DNA of 64,000 nt, from positions 1-64,000 of the forward strand of contig CANRJB010000010.1 in the NCBI GenBank assembly GCA_947630845.1, read 5' to 3'. A program made the position numbers and the translations under genes. The notes beneath the pieces are model-generated. The model was given only the letters and a program-made list of their open reading frames with translations, ran no database searches and was not told where the DNA came from. Of this stretch, positions 19,449-29,019 are shown one piece after another; position 1 is the stretch's first letter, and the number at the start of each line of letters is the position of its first letter. Origin of the DNA: an uncultured Clostridia bacterium. GTDB taxonomy: Bacteria; Bacillota; Clostridia; Oscillospirales; Ruminococcaceae.

Positions 19449-21251
19449 ATGGATATCTACGGTTTCTATAAAGGACAGATGTTCGATGCCCACAAGTACC
19501 TCGGTGTACACCGTGAACGGGGAGGCGGCTTCACCTTCCGTGTCTATGCACAGCATGCCGAACGCATCACACTCATAGGGGACTTCAACGATTGGCAGGA
19601 CTGGGAGCTGCGGCGCAGCTATCACGAGTACTTCTGGGAAGTACATGTCCCGCAGGCAAAACCCGGCGACAGATACCTATATAAAATATGGCACAGCGAT
19701 GAAAGCTACACCGAACACTGTGACCCCTATGGCTATGGGATGGATGTGCGTCCGGCATTCTGTTCAGTTGTGCGTGATCTGTCGGAGTATCGGTTTCATG
19801 ATGCCGCATGGATGCAGCAGAGATCTGACTGCAAGGACAGACCCCTGCATATCTACGAGATCCACTGCGGCTCATGGCGGCAGAAAAAGGCAAAGCCGGA
19901 AGATAAATCCGGCGAATGGATGAATTATGTGGAGCTTGCGCATGAGCTGATCCCCTATGTCAAGGAGATGGGCTACAATTATATCGAGCTGATGCCCATT
20001 GCCGAACATCCGGCAGATGAGAGCTGGGGCTACCAGAATACCGGTTTTTTCGCCCCCACCTCACGCTATGGCACGGCAGCACAGCTCATGGAAATGATCG
20101 ACCTCTGCCATCAGAACGGCATCGGGGTGCTGCTCGACTTTGTGCCGGTACATTTTGCAGTGGACAGCTACGGGCTGGCGAAATTTGACGGTCAGGCACT
20201 CTACGAATACCCCGACATCGGCGCAGGTATCAGCGAATGGGGAAGCTATAATTTCATCCATTCCAAAGGTGAGGTGCGTTCCTTCCTGCAATCATGTGCC
20301 GCTTACTGGCTCGAAACCTATCATTTTGACGGACTGCGGATGGATGCCATCAGCCGGATGATCTACTGGCACGGCAAGCCGGAATGCGGTGTAAACAACA
20401 GTGCCCTCGATTTCATCCGCACCATGAACGCCGGACTGAAAGCACGTTTTCCGGGCTGTATGCTCTGTGCAGAGGACTCCACCGACTATCCGAAAGTAAC
20501 TGCCCCCATCTGGAGTGACGGACTGGGATTTGATTACAAGTGGGACATGGGCTACATGAACGATACCCTTGACTATTTCCGGACTGATCCCCTCTTTCGT
20601 TACAACGACTACCACAAGCTGACCTTCTCCATGCTCTATTTTCATTCCGAATACTATATTCTCCCCTTCTCCCATGATGAGAATGTCCACGGCAAGGCGA
20701 CCATCCTCCAGAAAATGTATGGTCTTTACGGCGATAAATTCCCACAGGCACGGGCTTTCTACATGTATAATGCCATCCATCCCGGCAAGCTCCTTGACTT
20801 CATGGGCAGTGAACTGGGACAGCTCCGGGAATGGGACGAAAGCCGGGAGCAGGACTGGTTTCTGCTGAAATATCCGGTACACGATGCCTTCCATCGCTTC
20901 ATCAAAGAACTGAACCAGCTCTATCTGACACACTCCGCCTTTTTTGAGCGTGACTACAGTGACGGCGGTTTCCAGTGGCGTGACAGCGACCAGAACTATC
21001 CCTGCTGCTACGCTATGCAGCGGTATTCTTCAAAGGAATCCATCGTGGGGGCATTCAATTTTGCCGGCGCACCACAGGTACACTATGTCCTGCACTGCGA
21101 TGCCAAACGCCTGACCGTCCTCATGGACACCAGTGCAGACATCTACAACGGCACACGTCCAAATACTGCCGGCATGGTCATTGAGGGAGAGAACGGAGAA
21201 TTTGTGCTTGACTTGCCGCCGTTTTCGGGGATGCTGTTACAAGTGGAATAA
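19449..21251 (+). CDS. glgB: 1,4-alpha-glucan branching enzyme
   Basis: LGVHRERGGGFTFRVYAQHAERITLIGDFNDW, DGLRMDAISRMIYW, CAEDSTDYP, LPFSHDENVHGK. Confidence 0.96.
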   Translation: MDIYGFYKGQMFDAHKYLGVHRERGGGFTFRVYAQHAERITLIGDFNDWQDWELRRSYHEYFWEVHVPQAKPGDRYLYKIWHSDESYTEHCDPYGYGMDVRPAFCSVVRDLSEYRFHDAAWMQQRSDCKDRPLHIYEIHCGSWRQKKAKPEDKSGEWMNYVELAHELIPYVKEMGYNYIELMPIAEHPADESWGYQNTGFFAPTSRYGTAAQLMEMIDLCHQNGIGVLLDFVPVHFAVDSYGLAKFDGQALYEYPDIGAGISEWGSYNFIHSKGEVRSFLQSCAAYWLETYHFDGLRMDAISRMIYWHGKPECGVNNSALDFIRTMNAGLKARFPGCMLCAEDSTDYPKVTAPIWSDGLGFDYKWDMGYMNDTLDYFRTDPLFRYNDYHKLTFSMLYFHSEYYILPFSHDENVHGKATILQKMYGLYGDKFPQARAFYMYNAIHPGKLLDFMGSELGQLREWDESREQDWFLLKYPVHDAFHRFIKELNQLYLTHSAFFERDYSDGGFQWRDSDQNYPCCYAMQRYSSKESIVGAFNFAGAPQVHYVLHCDAKRLTVLMDTSADIYNGTRPNTAGMVIEGENGEFVLDLPPFSGMLLQVE

Positions 21252-21296
21252 ATGCGATGCCAATTTCTCTGCGGTGCAGAGATCGGCATGTTTACA

Positions 21297-21333
21297 AAAA
21301 AGTGCAGAGTCTTTTACAGGCTCTGCACTTTTA
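21297..21333. terminator. Bidirectional intrinsic terminator
   Basis: AAAAGTGCAGAG-tcttttacagg-CTCTGCACTTTT. Confidence 0.8.
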
Positions 21334-21370
21334 CTGCATACTGACAGGAAATGCACATCACAAAATGCTC

Positions 21371-22357
21371 CTACATAAATATCAGCATCATGGCAGCATA
21401 GATGGCAAATACGACAACATAATATAACACCAAGCAGCCGACGATATTCCAGAAACTTGTGCCGCCGGAAGTCTGGAGGATCAGCTTGCGCATCTGAACG
21501 GGTGCGGTCTTTCTGATCTTTCCGACCGATTTCACAACAAAGCGGAAATAAAGATAATTCCCGAACAGACAGAACAGGAGCTGCATCCCGATGTTGATGA
21601 GATAAAAGGGAACAAACAGGTTCTGAAACAGTGTCTCATTGGATTGCAGGAAGCTGACCAGTCCGTCAAACATATGCGCACCCTGTGCCCCGTAAAGCTC
21701 CTCAAGCAGCTCAATATAATCCTCTGATGTCAGTGCTGTGAGCAGAGACAACAGCAGATAAGGCATTGTGCTGAGGATGAAAAGCAGACCGCTGAGGATC
21801 GCCATGTGCCACATCTTCCGGTAGGCAAAGTAGAAATATGGGAAAAACAGACAGGTAAAGTTGAGCGATGTCTTCCGTCCCGTATCCCGGAAACGCCGGA
21901 AAAGAGGGATATAATAAAGCGTATTCGTCCCCACAAAGCTTGCCACATCGCCAAGCCGTTCCTCCTCGATCGGTTCATCCGGCGACAGACCGCAGCATGG
22001 ATCGGTGGCATCAAAATACACATTCTGTCCGTCCGGCATTGCTATCCTGATCCGGGAGGATTTTTCCTCCTCCGTTTCTTCAAGCTGTTTTCCGCAGGAT
22101 GCGCAGTTTTTAACACCGGGCACGTTGATGAACTGGCAAGCCGGGCAGACCTTGCCGCCGATGGCTCTGCGGTTTTCATCCTGCTGTGCCTGCCAGCTTC
22201 CGCCGACGGCATGGAGAGGTGTATTGATGCACCGTCCCACAGATTCCCAGCAGGAACGATGATAGGGGGTACCGCAATCCGGGCAGACAACTACATTGTC
22301 CTCATCCTCAAACTGTTTCTGACAAATGATGCACTGCGTCCCTGTAAATCTTCCCAT
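21371..22357 (-). CDS. Prokaryotic RING/zinc-ribbon membrane protein
   Basis: N-terminal CIICQKQFEDEDNVVVCPDCGTPYHRSCWE plus CPACQFINVPGVKNCASCGKQL; several C-terminal TM segments. Confidence 0.8.
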   Translation of the reverse strand: MGRFTGTQCIICQKQFEDEDNVVVCPDCGTPYHRSCWESVGRCINTPLHAVGGSWQAQQDENRRAIGGKVCPACQFINVPGVKNCASCGKQLEETEEEKSSRIRIAMPDGQNVYFDATDPCCGLSPDEPIEEERLGDVASFVGTNTLYYIPLFRRFRDTGRKTSLNFTCLFFPYFYFAYRKMWHMAILSGLLFILSTMPYLLLSLLTALTSEDYIELLEELYGAQGAHMFDGLVSFLQSNETLFQNLFVPFYLINIGMQLLFCLFGNYLYFRFVVKSVGKIRKTAPVQMRKLILQTSGGTSFWNIVGCLVLYYVVVFAIYAAMMLIFM

Positions 22358-22519
22358 ATCCGACTCCTTTCTTTTCTATAGATCACTCCTAACCTTATTA
22401 TACCACATTTTCCGGAATTTGCAAGCCCTTTCCGGAAAGTTTTAACACACGTTCACATATTCAGCATAATAAACAGATTTTTTGCATAAGGTGATACCAA
22501 AACAATAGGAGGAAGCTGC

Positions 22520-23203
22520 ATGGATAATAACATTGCCGAGCTGAGCCGGCGTTACCGTGAGGAAATGCTGCGTATGTACAGCAGCAAACAGCCTGCGGTA
22601 CAGCAGACTGCCGCAGAGGTGAGCGAGTCCGTACCAAAGGACGGGGAAATGATGCCCGAACCTGCCGGACTTCCTGCGCCTGCTGAACCGTCTGTATCTG
22701 CACTGCCCGAACCGATCATCGAGGAAAGCTTTGACGATCCTGAGCTGCCGGAGCATTTTCAGACACAGCTCCCGGAGGACTGGACGGCACAGGAGGCATA
22801 TGAAAAATACAACTCTGCCGTGGGTAAGCTGCGTGTGGTCGCAGCAACTGCCCGGAGTGCCTATCCGGTCGCCGGAGCAAGGGTGATGGTGTACACCCAC
22901 ATCGGCGGCAGAAGCTACCTGAACTACGTCCTGACGACGGACATCAGCGGAGAGACACCGACCGTTGAACTGCCTGCACCGCCGGCAGCCCTGTCACAAA
23001 ATCCGGAAAATGCCGACCCGTACTCCATCTGTGACATTGACATCTTTGCAACAGGATATTTTCACAGTGAAGCCAAAAATGTCCACATCTTTGCCGGTGT
23101 CACCACACGGCAGGTATTCCAGCTCATCCCCCTGCCGCTGCATTTCACTGCGGCAGAGGAAGCCGCCTTCCCTGCCAGCGATACAGGGGAGGTGGAACGC
23201 TGA
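22520..23203 (+). CDS. Hypothetical protein with transthyretin/CarboxypepD_reg-like domain
   Basis: GKLRVVAATARSAYPVAGARVMVYTHIGGRSYLNYVLTTDISGETPTVELPAP; operon with peptidoglycan-binding proteins. Confidence 0.6.
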   Translation: MDNNIAELSRRYREEMLRMYSSKQPAVQQTAAEVSESVPKDGEMMPEPAGLPAPAEPSVSALPEPIIEESFDDPELPEHFQTQLPEDWTAQEAYEKYNSAVGKLRVVAATARSAYPVAGARVMVYTHIGGRSYLNYVLTTDISGETPTVELPAPPAALSQNPENADPYSICDIDIFATGYFHSEAKNVHIFAGVTTRQVFQLIPLPLHFTAAEEAAFPASDTGEVER

Positions 23204-24606
23204 TGCTGACCGGTGAGCCATTTATTCCGCAGACCATCACCGTCCATCTTGGCTATCCGGGTGACAGCGGACAGAATGTGACTGTCTCCTTTCCGGAGTA
23301 TATCAAGAACGTGGCATCGAGTGAGATCTACCCGACATGGCCGGAAACTGCACTGCGTGCAAATATCTACGCCATTGTGAGTTTTGCGCTCAACCGCATC
23401 TACACGGAATGGTACCGTTCACAGGGGTATGATTTTGACATCACATCCGAGACACAGTATGACCAGAAATACATTGACGGCAGACAGATCTATGAAAACA
23501 TCTCCATTCTTGTCGATGAGCTGTTTGATGATTACCTCCGCCGTCAGGGACGGGTCGAACCGCTGTTTGCGGCATTCTGCAACGGCACGACCGTGACCTG
23601 CAACGGTCTGTCACAATGGGGGACAGTCGATCTGGCAGAGCAGGGCTTTCTCCCCTATGAGATCCTGACTTATTATTACGGAGATGATATTGATATTGTG
23701 AAAAACGCACCCGTCCGCACAAATACCATGTCCTACCCCGGTGAGCTGCTTGCATCCGGTACAACATCTGCTGCCGTGCGCACTTTGCAGATCCAGCTCA
23801 ACCGCATCTCCCGGAATTATCCGGCGATTCCCAAAATTCCGAATATCTCAGGCATCTATGACATTGCCACACAGGAAGCCGTCCGTGCCTTTCAGGAGAT
23901 TTTTGACCTTGCCCCGACCGGCACTGTCAACAAAGCAACATGGTATCGCATCGCCTACATTTTCACAAGCGTCAAGCGGCTTGCGGAGCTGGATTCCGAA
24001 GGTATCACCTATGAGGAGCATCCGTTCCAGTTCACGCAGCAGCTTTCACCCGGTGACAAGGGCGAAGCAGTCCGGGCATTCCAGTATTTTCTTGCCGTTG
24101 TCGGGGCATATTATGAAGCTGTTCTGCCCATTCAGATCACCGGTACATACGATGCCCAGACAGAAGCCTCCGTCCGTTCCTTTCAGCAGGTCTATGGACT
24201 GCCGCAGACGGGGATACTCGACGAGCGGACATGGAACGATCTATTCCGGGCATATGCAGGTATTCTGGAATCCATCCCACGGGAATATGCGGAATGGATC
24301 CCACAGCTCTACTCCGGCAACACCCTGTCGGAGGGTATGACGGACGACAACATCCGCATCATGCAGGAATATCTGACCTACATCCACGACACCATCCCGG
24401 AAATCCCGGCAGTGCGCAACACAGGCTATTTCGGACCGTTGACAAAAGAGGCTGTCATCGCATTCCAGCGGTATGCCGGACTCGAACCGAATGGTATTGT
24501 AGGGGCAGTGACATGGGATGCCATCGCCGGACTGTATTCTGATCTGCGGCTGGGTTATGAGAAACGTCCCTACCAGTCGCCCGGCTATACCATCCGCAAC
24601 CAATGA
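23203..24606 (+). CDS. SpoIID/LytB-like domain plus tandem PG_binding_1 domains
   Basis: N-terminal ...FDITSETQYDQ...FCNGTTVTCNGLSQWGTVDLAEQGFLPYEILTYYYGDDI resembles SpoIID; repeated RTLQIQLNRIS...GIYDIATQEAVRAFQEIFDLAPTGTVNKATW modules. Confidence 0.8.
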   Translation: MLTGEPFIPQTITVHLGYPGDSGQNVTVSFPEYIKNVASSEIYPTWPETALRANIYAIVSFALNRIYTEWYRSQGYDFDITSETQYDQKYIDGRQIYENISILVDELFDDYLRRQGRVEPLFAAFCNGTTVTCNGLSQWGTVDLAEQGFLPYEILTYYYGDDIDIVKNAPVRTNTMSYPGELLASGTTSAAVRTLQIQLNRISRNYPAIPKIPNISGIYDIATQEAVRAFQEIFDLAPTGTVNKATWYRIAYIFTSVKRLAELDSEGITYEEHPFQFTQQLSPGDKGEAVRAFQYFLAVVGAYYEAVLPIQITGTYDAQTEASVRSFQQVYGLPQTGILDERTWNDLFRAYAGILESIPREYAEWIPQLYSGNTLSEGMTDDNIRIMQEYLTYIHDTIPEIPAVRNTGYFGPLTKEAVIAFQRYAGLEPNGIVGAVTWDAIAGLYSDLRLGYEKRPYQSPGYTIRNQ

Positions 24607-24618
24607 AAGAAGGGTATT

Positions 24619-25137
24619 ATGTATACATCTGAACAAGAAAAAGCGCATATCCGGGAATTACAGAAGATGCTCTACGGCATTTCCCTGTATCATACTGCCA
24701 TCCCACGCATCATCCCGAATGGTATCTATGGTGCAGAATCCGAACAGGCTGTCCGTGACTTTCAACAGGAATTTGGCATGCATGTCACAGGGGAAGCAAA
24801 TCAGGCAACGTGGGATAAGATCGTTGCTGTTTATCAGCAGCTGATCGGCACCCCCCCTCAGCCCCTGCATGCCTTTCCGCAAAAGCCGGGTACTGTCATC
24901 ATGGCAGGGGAGCATGGCTTTCCTGTCCTCATCATACAGGCGATCCTGTTTGCCCTGTCGGAACACTATGCAAACATTCTTCCCTGCCCTATGACGGGGG
25001 AATTTGACAATGACACGCTGCGCTCGCTCCAGCTCTTTCAAAAACTCTGCATCTATCCGGTGACAGGCTGTGTGGACTGCTCTACATGGAATATGCTGTC
25101 ACAGGCAGGCAGTGATCTGCTGATCACAAAGACATAA
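24619..25137 (+). CDS. Peptidoglycan-binding domain protein
   Basis: IRELQKMLYGIS...GIYGAESEQAVRDFQQEFGMHVTGEANQATWDKI PG_binding_1. Confidence 0.85.
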   Translation: MYTSEQEKAHIRELQKMLYGISLYHTAIPRIIPNGIYGAESEQAVRDFQQEFGMHVTGEANQATWDKIVAVYQQLIGTPPQPLHAFPQKPGTVIMAGEHGFPVLIIQAILFALSEHYANILPCPMTGEFDNDTLRSLQLFQKLCIYPVTGCVDCSTWNMLSQAGSDLLITKT

Positions 25138-25142
25138 CTGCA

Positions 25143-25170
25143 AAACGCCGGCGTGATCACGCCGGCGTTT
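25143..25170. terminator. Bidirectional terminator, perfect 28-nt palindrome
   Basis: AAACGCCGGCGTGATCACGCCGGCGTTT between convergent genes. Confidence 0.7.
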
Positions 25171-25178
25171 CACCTTTG

Positions 25179-25883
25179 TCAGGCTGCTGCATCCTTGACA
25201 ACATACAGCGTTTTCTCTTCCTTTTCTGTCAGTGCCTCATACTCCGCTTCAGTCAGGATCACGATCTTTACCCAGTTTTTCTCCATTGTACCGATCCTGT
25301 TCTCATGATCTGCAAGCATGGTCTGCATCTCTGTCCTGATCAGATCGTCCAGAGCATCCAGCTCACTTCTGAGACGTTTCACTTCTGCTCTTAGCTCGCT
25401 GTCCTCTGCTGTGATCGCCGTATAGATCTCCTCAACATGCTTCTCCATTTCCCGGACCGTCAGCAGAAAATTGGTATAGCTGCGCTCATCCAGAATATGC
25501 TCCGCTGTGGGCAGACCCCTGACATTGATTGGCGGAAGCTGGAAACGCAGCAGATGATCCGGCGCATCCACCTCAGGGTCTGCCTCCTCCGCATACTGGT
25601 AGGCAACAAGATCCAGTTCCAGTTTGCCGGCTTCCTGTGTGAATTTTGCACCGATCTCCCATGTCAGGGTAATGGTATCCTCATGCACTTCTTTGAGCAG
25701 GAAACTCTCTGTCTCTCCGCCGGATGGCGTCACTCCACGCATCAGAAACAGAAATCCTGACAGATCTAACCCGTCATGGTATCTGTCCACCTCGATGGTG
25801 ACAGTATCCGCCCTTGCTTCCTCCTGTGAGAGGAGATGATGAATGGGCATGGTGTCGATATACTTGCCGATCGCTTTTAACAT
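25179..25883 (-). CDS. Phage baseplate/tail-fibre-like hypothetical protein
   Basis: C-terminal VKIVILTEAEYEALTEKEEKTLYVVKD resembles the linker common in phage tail proteins; N-terminal beta-rich region and coiled coil. Confidence 0.5.
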   Translation of the reverse strand: MLKAIGKYIDTMPIHHLLSQEEARADTVTIEVDRYHDGLDLSGFLFLMRGVTPSGGETESFLLKEVHEDTITLTWEIGAKFTQEAGKLELDLVAYQYAEEADPEVDAPDHLLRFQLPPINVRGLPTAEHILDERSYTNFLLTVREMEKHVEEIYTAITAEDSELRAEVKRLRSELDALDDLIRTEMQTMLADHENRIGTMEKNWVKIVILTEAEYEALTEKEEKTLYVVKDAAA

Positions 25884-25917
25884 AGTAAAACCCCCTTTTA
25901 CGGGAGCGAAAAAAAGA

Positions 25918-25947
25918 GAAAAATTGCACAATGCTGTGCAATTTTTC
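25918..25947 (-). terminator. Intrinsic terminator
   Basis: GAAAAATTGCACA-atgc-TGTGCAATTTTTC, then a T-rich tract on the minus strand. Confidence 0.75.
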
Positions 25948-25957
25948 AGAATATTTT

Positions 25958-27103
25958 TCAGGAATTGCCATACTTGTTATACTGCGTGATGCCGTCGCTC
26001 GTAGACAGCACAACGACAACCGCAAGACAGCAGATCACAGATGCTCCCAAAAGCAAGCCATTCAGCGGCATGTTGCCGTCCTTCTGGATAAGCAGCGGAA
26101 TCCCCGGAAAGAGCGACAGAACAAATCCAAGCCCGAACAGGAATTTGGTAATGCCTTTGAGCTGTGGAACGGGTGCAGCAAGCACCAGTGCGCTGATGCC
26201 CATCACAACTGCGGCGATCGGGGCAATGCTCTTGACGGTAGAAAGCCATGCGAAATCTGCTTCCTGCTTGTAGCCCAATCCGAATGCGCCGGAAAAGAAG
26301 CATGCAAAGGCAATCGCTCCGACCACACCCACGACCGTCAGAATAATGAGCTGGATAAAGCCCTTGTGTGCCATTTCCCGTTCCCTCTCCTCACGGAGCT
26401 GGTTCATGATACGGATATTTTCTTTTTTCTTCTCCTCTGTCAGCTCCACAGGGGGCGGTGTATATTTCTGCGGTTTCTTGGATTCTTCTTTAATGCGTTC
26501 AAGATCCTGATCCTTGAAGGAGGGAACATATTCCTCTTCTTTCGGTGCTTCTTCAAGTTCCACATCCGCAGCTTCCGGCAGGGCTTCCTCCACCTTCGGG
26601 CGCAGCTCATTGGGGATCATGGGTGCAGGGATGCCGAGCTGCTGCGAACGCATGGCAACGATCTGCTGCTGTTTTTCGGCATCAAGCGTCTTGAATTTTT
26701 CCGTCAGCGCATCATCAAACTGTAATTTCTGGCAAAATTCAGTCACAGGGTCATAGGTTGCCGGATCACTTCCGCCAAGGATATCATCCATATTCCCCTC
26801 AAGCACAACGTTGTCTTTTTTCTCCTGCGGTGTGTAGGAAGCAGGTTCGTCCAGTACCGGTGCTTCGTCCAGTACCGGTGCGCCAAGCTTGTGATCCTCC
26901 CACGTCTGCGACGGCTCATCAAGCACGACCTGTTCCTCCAGAACCGGTGCGCCCTTTTTGCTCTCGTTGCCGCTCCACACCTGCGGTTCATCGCCAAGCA
27001 GACTGCCGAGATCGTCCATATCCAATACTGGTGCGCCCTTCTTCTCCTCATTGCCCGTCCAGACCTCCGGAGTCTCACCGAGCAGATTGTCATTGTCTGG
27101 CAT
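25958..27103 (-). CDS. Membrane protein with N-terminal GAPVLDE repeat region
   Basis: Repeats of TPEVWTGNEEKKGAPVLDM / EPQVWSGNESKKGAPVLEE / PSQTWEDHKLGAPVLDE; C-terminal TM segments. Confidence 0.65.
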   Translation of the reverse strand: MPDNDNLLGETPEVWTGNEEKKGAPVLDMDDLGSLLGDEPQVWSGNESKKGAPVLEEQVVLDEPSQTWEDHKLGAPVLDEAPVLDEPASYTPQEKKDNVVLEGNMDDILGGSDPATYDPVTEFCQKLQFDDALTEKFKTLDAEKQQQIVAMRSQQLGIPAPMIPNELRPKVEEALPEAADVELEEAPKEEEYVPSFKDQDLERIKEESKKPQKYTPPPVELTEEKKKENIRIMNQLREEREREMAHKGFIQLIILTVVGVVGAIAFACFFSGAFGLGYKQEADFAWLSTVKSIAPIAAVVMGISALVLAAPVPQLKGITKFLFGLGFVLSLFPGIPLLIQKDGNMPLNGLLLGASVICCLAVVVVLSTSDGITQYNKYGNS

Positions 27104-27122
27104 TATGTTTCACCTCCAGCAG

Positions 27123-28397
27123 TCAGCGTTCGATCATCTGGTCACGGTCAGGACCCACACCGATCATGCAGACCTTGCATTCACAGAGTTCCTCCAGCCG
27201 TTCAATATACTTCCGGCAAACCTCAGGCAGCTCCTCATACCGCCTGCATCCGGAGATGTCCTCATCAAATCCCGGAAATTCCTCATAGACCGGCGCACAT
27301 TCTGCAAGCTCTTCCAGTCTTGACGGGAAATCACGCAGCTTTGTGCCGTCGGACTTGACATAGCCTGTGCAGATCTTCAGCGTACCGATGCCGCTGAGGG
27401 TGTCAAGTTTGTTGATGGCAAGCCCATCCAGTCCATTGACACGCACAGAATGCCGCACTATGACCGCATCGAACCAACCCGTTCTTCTGGGTCTGCCGGT
27501 CGTCGTACCGAATTCACCGCCCTTGTTGCGGATAGTCTCCCCTGTTTCGTCAAACAGTTCTGTCGGAAACGGACCTTTTCCGACACGGGTCGTATATGCC
27601 TTTGCCACGCCGATGATGTTGTCGATCATCTTGGGTCCGACACCCGTTCCCACGCAGACACCACCGGAAACCGGATGTGAGCTTGTAACGAACGGATAAG
27701 TACCGAAATCAATATCGAGCAGTGTTGCCTGCGCCCCCTCAAAGAGGATGGTTTTGCCGGCTTTCTGTGCCTCATACGTCAGCACGGACACATCTGCCAC
27801 ATAGGGGAGCAGTCTCTTTCCATATTCTGTATATTCCGCAATGACCGCATCCAGATCATGTGCCTGACCGCCATAGACAGCAGTAATGATCTTGTTTTTG
27901 AGCGTACCCGTCGAACGGGCTTTTTCCGCAAAGACTGCCGGGTCTGTCAAGTCGCCCACCCGGATGCCGCAGCGTTCATATTTATCCATATAGGCAGGAC
28001 CGATGCCTCGCTTGGTCGTTCCGATGTCATTGCCGCCCCGGAATGCCTCGGACAGACCGTCCAGTGTCAGATGCCACGGCATGACAACATGTGCCCTCGG
28101 ATCAATGCGCAGGTTTGCAGTCGATACCCCTCTGCGCTCCATCTCGTCAAGCTCTCCGATAAAATCCTTCGGGTCAAGCACAACTCCTGCGCCGATCAGA
28201 CACTGGGTGTCGGGATACAGGATGCCGGACGGCACAAGATGCAGCTTATATGTCTCACCATTGCTGACAACGGTATGACCGGCATTGTTTCCGCCCTGTG
28301 AACGGACGACGACTTCGGCACGGGACGCAAGGATGTCAATGACCTTTCCCTTTCCTTCATCGCCCCACTGCGTACCGATAACAATATTTGCAGGCAT
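27123..28397 (-). CDS. purA: Adenylosuccinate synthetase
   Basis: MPANIVIGTQWGDEGKGKVIDIL, NNAGHTVV, TTTGRPRRTGWFDA. Confidence 0.98.
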   Translation of the reverse strand: MPANIVIGTQWGDEGKGKVIDILASRAEVVVRSQGGNNAGHTVVSNGETYKLHLVPSGILYPDTQCLIGAGVVLDPKDFIGELDEMERRGVSTANLRIDPRAHVVMPWHLTLDGLSEAFRGGNDIGTTKRGIGPAYMDKYERCGIRVGDLTDPAVFAEKARSTGTLKNKIITAVYGGQAHDLDAVIAEYTEYGKRLLPYVADVSVLTYEAQKAGKTILFEGAQATLLDIDFGTYPFVTSSHPVSGGVCVGTGVGPKMIDNIIGVAKAYTTRVGKGPFPTELFDETGETIRNKGGEFGTTTGRPRRTGWFDAVIVRHSVRVNGLDGLAINKLDTLSGIGTLKICTGYVKSDGTKLRDFPSRLEELAECAPVYEEFPGFDEDISGCRRYEELPEVCRKYIERLEELCECKVCMIGVGPDRDQMIER

Positions 28398-28636
28398 GGA
28401 AGTTCCTCTTTTCTTCATAAAATCAGCCCGATACAAGGGCACACAACTATATTATAGCAGATTTGGCACAGTATTGCAAGTGTTTTTTCAAAAAATTTAG
28501 CCTCTCCTCTCTGCGCTGTCAATAGATATGACCCGAAAAAGAGCGTGCTTGTATCATATCATCCTGCCAACTGCCGTACAAAACGCTGTATCTACGGCAA
28601 AAAGATGAAAATTCGGAAAAAGTTTTGTATAATGTC

Positions 28637-28666
28637 TTGCAATCAGTGGGTATCCTATGCTATAAT
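28637..28666 (+). promoter_or_regulatory. Promoter upstream of darA
   Basis: TTGCAA - 18 nt - TATAAT. Confidence 0.5.
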
Positions 28667-28701
28667 AGAATGGAGTGAAGGAATAGGAAAGGAGTATCCG
28701 G

Positions 28702-29019
28702 ATGAAACTGGTATTTGCGATAGTGAGTGGGGATGACAGTCCTGCGGTTTCTAAGGCATTGGCAAAAGCTGGATTCTTTGCCACAAAACTTGCATCCACA
28801 GGATCTTTTCTGAGTGCAGGGAATACCACTTTCCTGACATGTGTGGAGAATCACCGGGTGGAGGATGTGATCGACGTCATCCGGTCAAAGAGCCATAAAC
28901 GCACAAGAGTCGTGCCGCCGGGCATGGCATTCGGCGTGGAGACAGGCATCCCTGTTGAGGTGGAGGTCGGCGGTGCAACGATTTTCGTGACGGATGTGGA
29001 GAGGTTCGAGAAGGTATGA
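28702..29019 (+). CDS. darA: Cyclic-di-AMP receptor (DarA/PstA, PII-like)
   Basis: MKLVFAIVSGDDSPAVSKALAKAGFFATKLASTGSFLSAGNTTFLTCVE; followed by holB and ricT. Confidence 0.93.
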   Translation: MKLVFAIVSGDDSPAVSKALAKAGFFATKLASTGSFLSAGNTTFLTCVENHRVEDVIDVIRSKSHKRTRVVPPGMAFGVETGIPVEVEVGGATIFVTDVERFEKV

